This document shows, in pieces, positions 43,793 through 50,073 of a stretch of DNA of 64,000 nucleotides. Source of the DNA: an uncultured Lachnospiraceae bacterium. GTDB lineage: Bacteria; Bacillota; Clostridia; Lachnospirales; Lachnospiraceae. How positions within the stretch are numbered: position 1 is the stretch's first letter; each line of letters begins with the position of its first letter. The position numbers and the translations under genes are program-made. The stretch spans positions 81,531 to 145,530 of the forward strand of contig CALWLI010000011.1 of assembly GCA_944381485.1 (NCBI GenBank), written 5' to 3'. The notes beneath the pieces are model-generated. The model worked only from the letters and a program-made list of their open reading frames with translations, ran no database searches and was not told the origin of the DNA.

Positions 43793-44408
43793 AAAAGGGA
43801 TCTTGGCGGTGGTTTCAGGTTTTTCAGGAGCGGGCAAGGGAACGCTGATGAAAAAGCTGATGGAAAAATACGACAATTATTCCCTCTCGGTATCAGCTAC
43901 GACCAGAGCACCGAGAGAGGGAGAGAAGGACGGAAAAGACTACTTCTTTGTAAGCAAAGAGGAATTTCAGTCCATGATAAACAAGGACGAGCTTCTTGAG
44001 TATGCTCAGTACGTGGACAATTATTACGGCACTCCGAAAAAATATGTGGAGGCTGAGCTTGAAAAGGGAAGAGATGTCATTTTGGAGATAGAGATCCAGG
44101 GGGCCCTCAGCATACACGGAAGGTATCCCGACTCACTTCTTATATTTGTGACACCGCCCTCTGCCATGGAGCTGAAAAACAGACTCATAAACAGAGGCAC
44201 GGAGACAGAGGAAAACATCAAAAAAAGACTTAACAGAGCCGCCCAGGAGGCGGTGGGAGTCGAGAACTATGACTATCTCCTCATAAATGATGACCTTGAT
44301 GAGGCGGTGGAGAGGCTCCACAAGCTTATTCAGGATCAGCATATGAGAGTTTGTCATCAGCTTGACTTCATCTCTGACATAACAAAGCAGCTTAGGACTT
44401 TGGAATAA
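43785..44408 (+). CDS. gmk: Guanylate kinase
   Basis: Phosphorylates GMP to GDP with ATP; 207 residues. The P-loop GFSGAGKGTLM is near the start, the GMP-binding part is SVSATTRAPREGEKDGKDYFFV, with EIEIQGALSIHGRYPDS and a lid segment RLINRGTETEENIKKRL. The start is a TTG overlapping the last codons of yicC, and translation is probably coupled. Followed by rpoZ. Confidence 0.95.
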   Translation: MNRKGILAVVSGFSGAGKGTLMKKLMEKYDNYSLSVSATTRAPREGEKDGKDYFFVSKEEFQSMINKDELLEYAQYVDNYYGTPKKYVEAELEKGRDVILEIEIQGALSIHGRYPDSLLIFVTPPSAMELKNRLINRGTETEENIKKRLNRAAQEAVGVENYDYLLINDDLDEAVERLHKLIQDQHMRVCHQLDFISDITKQLRTLE

Positions 44409-44470
44409 AGGATCTCAGTCCTTTGAGTTTTTAATAAGATCAATATATTTACTTTCAGGAGGAAAGATTT

Positions 44471-44776
44471 ATGGCAATGTTATACCCCACATATACAGAC
44501 CTCATAAAGGCGGTCAACAAAGACGTGGAGGAGGGCGAGGAGCCTGTTGTAAAGAGCAGATATTCAATAGTTGTAGGCACAGCAAAGAGAGCACGTCAGA
44601 TAATCGACGGAGCTCCCGTTTTGGTAAAGGAGACGGAGGATATGAAGCCCCTCTCCGCAGCTGTTGAGGAGTTCTACGAGGGAAAGGTAAGTATAGTGCC
44701 TCCCGAGGAGCAGGAAGAAAAGAACGACTTGCCTCAGGCTGAGGCTTCTCAGGAAGAGCAGGTTCAGGATCTTTAA
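44471..44776 (+). CDS. rpoZ: RNA polymerase omega subunit
   Basis: A 101-residue subunit with the RPB6-type core (YPTYTDLIKAVN ... SRYSIVVGTAKRARQIIDGAP) and an acidic tail (EEQEEKNDLPQAEASQEEQVQDL). Strong AGGAGG ribosome site. The stop overlaps the rimO ATG by one base (TAATG), suggesting coupling. Confidence 0.92.
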   Translation: MAMLYPTYTDLIKAVNKDVEEGEEPVVKSRYSIVVGTAKRARQIIDGAPVLVKETEDMKPLSAAVEEFYEGKVSIVPPEEQEEKNDLPQAEASQEEQVQDL

Positions 44777-46176
44777 TGAATATACATCTTATATCACTTG
44801 GCTGTGACAAGAACCTGGTGGACTCCGAAAAAATGCTTGCCGCCCTGTTTAAATCAGGCTTTGAGTACAGCGAGCTTCCGGAGGAGGCTGACATAATAAT
44901 AGTAAACAGCTGCGCCTTTATAGGAGATGCCAAGGAGGAGAGCATAAACACCATACTGGAGATGGCATCCTACAAGGAAACAGGAAGATGTAAAGGGCTT
45001 ATAGTCACAGGCTGTCTTGCGGAGAGATACAGAGACGAGGTGCTATCCGAGATACCTGAGGTGGACGCTGTAGTGGGTACCAACTCATTCCAAAGCATAG
45101 GACAGATCGCACTCAGACTCTGCAAAGGGGAGACGGCTTTCGATAAGCAGATAGAGGAATTCAGAGATCTCTCCGACATCTGCTTTAAAGAGCAATCCGC
45201 CTTCGGAAGGACGGTGACCACAGGGGGATGGTATGCATATCTCAAAATAGCGGAGGGCTGCAACAAGCGCTGCACCTACTGTATAATCCCCTACTTGAGA
45301 GGACCTCAGAGGAGTGTCCCCATGGAGGACCTTTTGAGTGAGGCTCGGGAGCTGGCGGAAAAGGGAGTGAGAGAGCTTATACTTGTGGCCCAGGAGACCA
45401 CGGTTTACGGCACTGACCTTTACGGAGAAAAAAAGCTTCCTGAGCTCTTAAGGAGACTTTCCGACATAGAGGGTATAAGGTGGATAAGGCTGCTCTACTG
45501 CTATCCTGAGGAGATAACAGACGAGCTTATAGAGACGATAAAGGAGCTGCCGAAGGTCTGCAACTATCTGGATATACCTATACAGCATGCTTCGGACAGG
45601 ATACTTTCGAGGATGGCAAGAAAGACCTGCGAGAGGGAGATCAGAGAGAGGATAGAGAGCCTGAGGAGGGCGATGCCTGACATAGCTCTAAGGACTACCA
45701 TGATAACAGGATTTCCGGGTGAGACAGATGAGGATTTTGAGATACTTTATTCGTTTGTTGATGATATGGAATTTGACAGACTCGGAGTATTCACCTACTC
45801 AAGGGAAGAGGGCACTAAGGCCGCTTCATTTAGTGATCAGATTCCGGAAGAAATAAAAGAAAAGAGAAGAGACGAGCTGATGCTTCTGCAGCAGCAGATC
45901 GCATTCGAGAAGGCCGAGTCCAGGGTGGGCGAGTGTTTTGAAGTGCTCATAGAAGGAAGGCTTACGGAGGACGCATTTTTGGAGGATGCCCCCGAGAGGG
46001 AGCTCTTTGGGGAGGGCGGAGAAAAGCTCTATATAGGGCGCACATATATGGATGCTCCCTCAGTGGACGGATATGTTTTTGTAAAGACAAAAGGCCGTGA
46101 GCTTATGAGCGGAGACTTCATAAATGTCAGGATAACCGGGGCAAAAGACTACGATCTGGTGGGAGAGCCTGCATAG
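44776..46176 (+). CDS. rimO: Ribosomal protein S12 methylthiotransferase
   Basis: Radical-SAM enzyme adding a methylthio group to Asp of ribosomal protein S12, 466 residues. The MTTase N-terminal domain starts MNIHLISLGCDKNLVDSEKM with the cluster cysteines at C10, C46 and C79. The radical-SAM motif is CNKRCTYC (CxxxCxxC, about residue 162). A C-terminal TRAM-type domain follows. The MNIHLISLGC(D)KN start is typical for RimO rather than MiaB. Confidence 0.93.
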   Translation: MNIHLISLGCDKNLVDSEKMLAALFKSGFEYSELPEEADIIIVNSCAFIGDAKEESINTILEMASYKETGRCKGLIVTGCLAERYRDEVLSEIPEVDAVVGTNSFQSIGQIALRLCKGETAFDKQIEEFRDLSDICFKEQSAFGRTVTTGGWYAYLKIAEGCNKRCTYCIIPYLRGPQRSVPMEDLLSEARELAEKGVRELILVAQETTVYGTDLYGEKKLPELLRRLSDIEGIRWIRLLYCYPEEITDELIETIKELPKVCNYLDIPIQHASDRILSRMARKTCEREIRERIESLRRAMPDIALRTTMITGFPGETDEDFEILYSFVDDMEFDRLGVFTYSREEGTKAASFSDQIPEEIKEKRRDELMLLQQQIAFEKAESRVGECFEVLIEGRLTEDAFLEDAPERELFGEGGEKLYIGRTYMDAPSVDGYVFVKTKGRELMSGDFINVRITGAKDYDLVGEPA

Positions 46177-46211
46177 ACAGAAATATTTACAGCTCGGAGA
46201 TTATTAATAAA

Positions 46212-46850
46212 ATGAAGATGAATTTACCAAACAAGCTCACATGCTTGAGAGTTATAATGATACCTTTTTTCGTGGTATTTATGATGCTTTCCGAGTCCTC
46301 GGGGATTCCGGGACAGGCTATGGCTGTGACAGGCGGAGCAGACGGCCCTTCCTCTGTGTTTTTTGCCTGGAAGACAGGAGGCATGAACTTTCAGGCGGAT
46401 ATGATGCGAGTGACAGCCTGCGTCATTTTCTGTTTAGCCTCATTCACGGACTTTTTGGACGGATATTTGGCAAGAAAGAACAATCTGGTGACGAACTTCG
46501 GAAAGTTTATGGATCCCCTTGCGGACAAGCTTCTGGTGTGTTCGGCCCTGATACTTATAACTGTGTACTCACCCTATGTACCTGTATGGGTGACACTTAT
46601 AATAATAGGCCGAGAGTTTATCATAAGCGGCTTCAGGCTTGTGGCCTCAGATAACGGCATAGTCATCGCGGCAAGTAAATGGGGGAAGCTGAAGACCGTG
46701 TCTCAGATGATACTATGCATACTGGGAATACTGAATGTTTCAGGACTTATTTTTAATATTTTTGTGGCACTTGCTCTGATACTTGCCCTCATATCTCTGG
46801 CGGATTATATACTTAAGAACAAGGAAGTCCTTTTAAAGGGAGGCATGTAA
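46212..46850 (+). CDS. pgsA: CDP-diacylglycerol--glycerol-3-phosphate phosphatidyltransferase with GGADGP insert
   Basis: Membrane enzyme making phosphatidylglycerol phosphate, the precursor of PG and cardiolipin; 212 residues. N-terminal MNLPNKLTCLRVIMIPFF, then the CDP-alcohol phosphotransferase motif D-G-x2-A-R-x8-G-x3-D-x3-D (FTDFLDGYLARKNNLVTNFGKFMDPLADK). Between the first helix and that motif lies an extra stretch of about 30 residues, with TGGADGPSSVFFAW at 40-53; most PgsA proteins have a short loop there. The same signature is in the OadB protein of this window. The stop overlaps the cinA start by one base. Confidence 0.92.
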   Translation: MKMNLPNKLTCLRVIMIPFFVVFMMLSESSGIPGQAMAVTGGADGPSSVFFAWKTGGMNFQADMMRVTACVIFCLASFTDFLDGYLARKNNLVTNFGKFMDPLADKLLVCSALILITVYSPYVPVWVTLIIIGREFIISGFRLVASDNGIVIAASKWGKLKTVSQMILCILGILNVSGLIFNIFVALALILALISLADYILKNKEVLLKGGM

Positions 46851-47326
46851 TGTACAGCGAGAAAGCGCAGGAGCTTATAAGGAGTCTTGAGAAGAAGGGG
46901 CTTTATATCGCTGTTGCCGAGTCCTGCACAGGAGGCAAGCTCTCCGACGCAATAGTAAGCGTTCCCGGGGCCTCGAAGGTCTTTAAAGAGGGATTTGTCA
47001 CCTACTCAAACAGTGCAAAGATAAAAACTCTTCAGGTTCCCGCCGAGGTGATCAATAAAAAAGGAGCCATAAGCGGCGAGACCGCCGAGCTTATGGCGAG
47101 AGGAGCCGCACTGAACTCAGGGGCTGATATAGGCCTCTCCACCACAGGAAACGCCGGGCCTGCAGGAGACGAGGGAAAGCCTGTGGGACTTGTATATATA
47201 GGCTTTTTTAAGGACGGCAAGACCGGCTTTGGAGAGTTCAGGTTTGAAGGAGACAGAGAGGCCGTAAGAAGTGCTGCGGCCCTAAAGGCTTTGGAATATA
47301 TTTCGGAAGTGCTTGACACAGAGTAA
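46850..47326 (+). CDS. CinA-type nicotinamide-nucleotide amidohydrolase (stand-alone C-terminal domain)
   Basis: A 158-residue protein equal to the C-terminal CinA domain (PncC), which deamidates NMN to nicotinate mononucleotide. AVAESCTGGKLSDAIVSVPGASKVFKEGFVTYSN carries the catalytic Ser and Lys region; TTGNAGPAGDEGKPVGLVYIG closes it. The N-terminal molybdopterin-binding half of full CinA is absent, as in E. coli PncC/YgaD. Start overlaps the pgsA stop by one base. Confidence 0.9.
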   Translation: MYSEKAQELIRSLEKKGLYIAVAESCTGGKLSDAIVSVPGASKVFKEGFVTYSNSAKIKTLQVPAEVINKKGAISGETAELMARGAALNSGADIGLSTTGNAGPAGDEGKPVGLVYIGFFKDGKTGFGEFRFEGDREAVRSAAALKALEYISEVLDTE

Positions 47327-47356
47327 AACGTGGCTTTTGGGATGTGATTTAAAAAT

Positions 47357-47662
47357 ATGGCGGCAATTATTTTAACAGTATTGAAGTATGCGGGTATAGC
47401 TGTGGTGATAATAATCGCCGTAGCGCTCTTTCTCATTGCATCCCTGCTCTTTATCCCTGTGAGATACAGAGTGAAGGGAAGCCTTGGGGAGGGGGTGCCT
47501 GACGGAAATATCAGGCTGACCTGGTTTTTCAGGCTTCTCAGACTTGATCTAAGATATGATAAGGATGAGCTTGTCATTGGAAAATTGAGGATATTGGGAA
47601 TACCTGTATACAGCTTTGGGGAGAGCTATTCCGGAAAGGAGGCCCGGGATGAGAAGAAATAG
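47357..47662 (+). CDS. DUF2953 (YtfI-like) N-terminal part, split gene
   Basis: A 101-residue membrane protein with one N-terminal helix (IAVVIIIAVALFLIASLLFIPV) followed by the typical DUF2953 start (RYRVKG ... NIRLTWFFRLLRLDLRYDKDELVIGKLRILGIPVYSF). It stops in the linker region, while the rest of the family sequence continues in the overlapping next frame. In Bacillus ytfI precedes ytfJ, as here. The weak ribosome site contrasts with the strong one of the second half. Confidence 0.75.
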   Translation: MAAIILTVLKYAGIAVVIIIAVALFLIASLLFIPVRYRVKGSLGEGVPDGNIRLTWFFRLLRLDLRYDKDELVIGKLRILGIPVYSFGESYSGKEARDEKK

Positions 47663-48098
47663 TCTCAGATCGGCACTTATCCGGTTTAAAGGATTTCTGA
47701 GCTCTTCCTTTAAGAAGATCTCGGGATTAATCAGAGACACAAGCAAGCTTAAAGCCTTTTATGAAGAGTTGAAAAAAGAAAAGAACAGAAGATCTCTCAA
47801 GCTGCTTCTGGGAGAGATAAAGACTTTACTTAGGGAATCCAAGCCTAAAAAGGGCTCAGGCTATCTTATACTGGGACTTTCCGATCCCTATGAGACGGGA
47901 AAGGCAATGGAGGCTGCGGCTCTGCTTTATCCTTTTTGGGGTGATTTTTTTGAGGTGAGCCCTGACTTTGAAGAGGAGCGAGTTGAGGGAAAGCTCGAGG
48001 CAAAGGGAAGGATTAGACTCTTTGTGGTCCTCAGATCACTTTTTAAGCTTTACCGTGATAAGAATTTGATGCGTATCATAAAAATGTTTGTCGCTTAG
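47649..48098 (+). CDS. DUF2953 (YtfI-like) C-terminal part, separately started
   Basis: A 149-residue protein starting at ATG 47649, preceded by AAAGGAGG (47635-47642, 6 nt away) that lies inside the end of the N-terminal half. The two overlap by 14 nt in different frames. It contains the conserved DUF2953 end: YLILGLSDPYETGKAMEAAALLYPFWGDFFEVSPDFEEERVEGKLEAKGRIRLFVVLRSL. No membrane helix of its own. Either a genuine two-cistron split with coupled translation, or a frameshift of one full-length gene. Confidence 0.7.
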   Translation: MRRNSLRSALIRFKGFLSSSFKKISGLIRDTSKLKAFYEELKKEKNRRSLKLLLGEIKTLLRESKPKKGSGYLILGLSDPYETGKAMEAAALLYPFWGDFFEVSPDFEEERVEGKLEAKGRIRLFVVLRSLFKLYRDKNLMRIIKMFVA

Positions 48099-48112
48099 AG
48101 GAGGTCAAATAT

Positions 48113-48544
48113 ATGGCTGCTGACATAAACTGCAAAATAAACGATGACGGAATGGGAGTTACGCTTGAGGCACTTTTTAAGGGAATGGAGGGCCTTGTAA
48201 GCTCAAAGACTGTTGTGGGTGATCCCATAAAAGCGGGAGGAGCTACTCTCATACCCATAATAGAGGTCTCGGCAGGCATGGCCGCCGGAGAGCTGAATTC
48301 AAAGGGGAAGAAGAATGCCGGAGCCATGAGTACCAAGATAAGCCCTGTTGCCATGCTCATAATTCAGGATGGGAAGACAAAGCTCATCAACATAAAGAAT
48401 CAGGATACTCTGACAAAGATATTGGACATGGTTCCTGAAGCCATAGACAAGATCACAGGGGGAAGCAGAGTCGGAAAGGATGCCGAGGAAGCCGCGAAAG
48501 AATATCTTGATGAGGCCAAGGCAGATACCGAGATCTCCGAGTAA
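48113..48544 (+). CDS. ytfJ: GerW family sporulation protein
   Basis: A 143-residue protein of the YtfJ/GerW family. It keeps the conserved core (LEALFKGMEGLVSSKTVVGDPIKAGGATLIPIIEVSAGMAAGELN), the Gly-rich part and MLIIQDGKTKLINI, and has an acidic C-terminal tail. In Bacillus it is needed for spore germination. Adjacent to the YtfI-like genes as in other Firmicutes. Strong GAGGAGGT ribosome site; terminator follows. Confidence 0.88.
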   Translation: MAADINCKINDDGMGVTLEALFKGMEGLVSSKTVVGDPIKAGGATLIPIIEVSAGMAAGELNSKGKKNAGAMSTKISPVAMLIIQDGKTKLINIKNQDTLTKILDMVPEAIDKITGGSRVGKDAEEAAKEYLDEAKADTEISE

Positions 48545-48581
48545 AAAGGGAATGGCGATTACAGCAATATAAAGATGGCAA

Positions 48582-48624
48582 ATGTCCTGCAAAGAGTATA
48601 AAAGCCCTTTGCAGGGCATTTTTG
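48582..48624 (+). terminator. Intrinsic terminator after ytfJ
   Basis: A 13-bp stem (48582-48594 with 48607-48619, one G-U) and a 12-nt loop, then TTTTTG. Confidence 0.88.
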
Positions 48625-48626
48625 AT

Positions 48627-48761
48627 ATGCATGTGACGCCTGATGATATGCCGTTTGGTAACGGTGTAAGGCTTGATATTAATATGCCTCTTGATATTGG
48701 CGTAGCGAGATGTCATCAGCATTCTTATGGGCAAAATGAGAGAAGAAAACAAAGAAAATGA
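48627..48761 (+). CDS. Possible small ORF (44 codons), doubtful
   Basis: ATG at 48627 opens 44 codons (MHVTPDDMPFGNGVRLDINM ... RRKQRK), ending inside the first stem-loop unit of the repeat array. The composition looks protein-like, with DINMPLDIGVARCHQHSYGQ. There is no Shine-Dalgarno, and it begins just past a terminator. It could be a decayed gene fragment or chance. Confidence 0.25.
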   Translation: MHVTPDDMPFGNGVRLDINMPLDIGVARCHQHSYGQNERRKQRK

Positions 48762-49100
48762 GAGAAGTTGCAAAATTCTTTGCTGAAAAAAACTGATCAA
48801 GCCAAGAAAAATAATAAAGTATAAATATTCTTGGCTAAAAACATTGGAAAAGAGCCAAGAAAAATTCCAAAGCCCAAAATAACTTGGCTAAAAATATTGG
48901 AAAAGAGCCAAGAAAAATTCCAAAACCAAAAATAACTTGGCTCAAACTTCAGGAAACAAGCAAAGAAAATAAACAAATATGAAAATTTCTTTGCTCTGAC
49001 AGCCGGGATTAAGCCAAGAAAAAAATAAAAGTTAAAAAATCTTGGCTATAAGCCATAGAAGTGAGCCAAGAAAATAAAAAAATCGAAATAATCTTGGCCG
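48748..49100. repeat. Phased array of seven 37-nt inverted repeats
   Basis: Seven units, each an imperfect palindrome of about 37 nt with arms AGCCAAGAA / TTCTTGGCT: 48748-48784, 48800-48836, 48853-48889, 48906-48942, 48959-48995, 49012-49047, 49064-49100. Unit starts are 52 or 53 bp apart, with spacers of 15-16 nt. Units 1 and 5 have CAAAG in the left arm and CTTTG in the right, that is, both sides of a base pair are changed together. Spacers after units 2 and 3 are nearly identical (AAAAA-C/T-ATTGGAAAAG). It is AT-rich, in no gene, and fits neither CRISPR nor a single terminator. Confidence 0.9.
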
Positions 49101-49118
49101 AAAAGGCAACGGAGCCTC

Positions 49119-49222
49119 CTTTTACAGGGTCAAGGCTGAACTTTCGACAGGAATTTAAAGCTGCTTTTACAGGGCCTGGATTGAACTTTCGACAGGATTT
49201 TAAACCTGATTCTACAGGGCTG
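49119..49222. repeat. 45-bp direct repeat, about 2.3 copies
   Basis: The core CTTTTACAGGG starts at 49119 and 49164, with a diverged copy (TTCTACAGGG) at about 49209; ACAGGG begins at 49124, 49169 and 49214, exactly 45 bp apart. A second conserved block, TGAACTTTCGACAGGA, lies in each full unit. 45 is a multiple of three, and the minus strand reads as 15-residue repeats (SCRKF ... PVK) in an open frame from about 49242 to 49009; coding is possible but not shown. Confidence 0.8.
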
Positions 49223-49276
49223 TGACAGGCATCCATATTCAAAGAGATCTTTTAGAGCCGGAAAGAGCAATATTTC

Positions 49277-49316
49277 TAAAAAAGTGCTTGCAAATCCCTT
49301 CGCTTTCTGCTAATAT
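49277..49316 (+). promoter_or_regulatory. rpmB promoter with A-tract and extended -10
   Basis: TTGCAA (49288-49293), 17-nt spacer ending in TGC, then TAATAT (49311-49316). The upstream 19 bp (49277-49295) match the tRNA-Leu promoter exactly. Confidence 0.7.
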
Positions 49317-49351
49317 ACTCTTTGCGTAATTTTAAGTAAGGAGGTGCTACC

Positions 49352-49546
49352 ATGGCTAAGTGTGCAATATGCGATAAGGGCGTCCAGTTCGGAATCAAGG
49401 TGAGCCATTCTCACAGAAGATCTAACAAGATGTGGAAGCCGAACGTTAAGAAGGTTAACATTCAGACTGGAGCAGGTAATAAGAGAGTATATGTATGTAC
49501 CTCATGCTTGAGATCCGGAAAAGTAACCAGAGCAGAGGTTAAGTAA
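49352..49546 (+). CDS. rpmB: 50S ribosomal protein L28
   Basis: A 64-residue zinc-type L28 with MAKCAICDKGVQFGIKVSHSHR and C-terminal VCTSCLRSGKV; the four cysteines (CxxC ... CxxC) are present. AAGGAGG ribosome site. First gene of the ribosome/metabolism run that continues through yloU, yloV and recG; a terminator and a new promoter lie after it. Confidence 0.95.
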   Translation: MAKCAICDKGVQFGIKVSHSHRRSNKMWKPNVKKVNIQTGAGNKRVYVCTSCLRSGKVTRAEVK

Positions 49547-49573
49547 TTTTATATCGATTATTCAGCCGTTTCA

Positions 49574-49603
49574 GAGGAGTCACATAAGTGGCTTCTTTTT
49601 TTT
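49574..49603 (+). terminator. Terminator after rpmB
   Basis: A 10-bp stem (49574-49583 with 49588-49597, three G-U pairs) and a 4-nt loop ATAA, merging into T8. Confidence 0.75.
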
Positions 49604-49628
49604 GTGCATAAGGGCCGACCTGTGTCTA

Positions 49629-49657
49629 TTCCATTTTGATGATTTTTATTGTATAAT
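49629..49657 (+). promoter_or_regulatory. Promoter of the yloU-yloV-recG unit
   Basis: TTCCAT (49629-49634), 17-nt spacer, perfect TATAAT (49652-49657). Confidence 0.55.
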
Positions 49658-49704
49658 CAGCATAAATTGTGAAATGTATTCAAGAAAAGCATGAGAGGTA
49701 GACT

Positions 49705-50061
49705 ATGAAAGGAAAGTTAAACAACAAGCTTGGGGAAATAAACATCTCTCCCGACGTTATAGCGACCTATGCCGGGACTGTTGCCGTTGAATGCTTCGGA
49801 ATAGTGGGTATGGCGGTCGTTTCCGTCAAAAACGGTCTGGTAAGTCTTCTCAAGAAGGAAGCCCTGCAGAAGGGCATAGAGGTGGAGCTCTGTGACAATG
49901 AGATCAAGCTTCGCTTCCATGTTATTGTCTCATACGGTGTAAGTATTCAGGCCGTGTGCAATAATCTTATCGAGAGCGTAAAATATAAAGTAGAGGAATT
50001 CACCGGCATGAAGGTATCACGGATAGATGTCTTTGTCGAAGGTGTAAAGCCGATAGACTAA
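49705..50061 (+). CDS. Asp23/Gls24 family envelope stress protein (YloU-like)
   Basis: A 118-residue protein with the Asp23 signature: INISPDVIATYAGTVAVECFGIVGMA and VIVSYGVSIQAVCNNLIESVKYKVEEFTGM. It precedes the YloV/FakA-like gene as in most Firmicutes. The family is linked to envelope homeostasis; its exact role in the pair is unknown. Membrane association is not evident. Confidence 0.92.
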   Translation: MKGKLNNKLGEINISPDVIATYAGTVAVECFGIVGMAVVSVKNGLVSLLKKEALQKGIEVELCDNEIKLRFHVIVSYGVSIQAVCNNLIESVKYKVEEFTGMKVSRIDVFVEGVKPID

Positions 50062-50073
50062 GGAGGTCTTTTT

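Noticed and set aside
43785-43800. Missing DUF370 (remA) gene as a deletion scar
   Set aside because: The yicC end and the gmk start overlap cleanly without remnant sequence, so there is nothing to annotate; the gene may be elsewhere or absent.
48748-49100. CRISPR array
   Set aside because: Repeats are imperfect palindromes that vary between units, spacers are only 15-16 nt and partly alike, and no cas gene is nearby.
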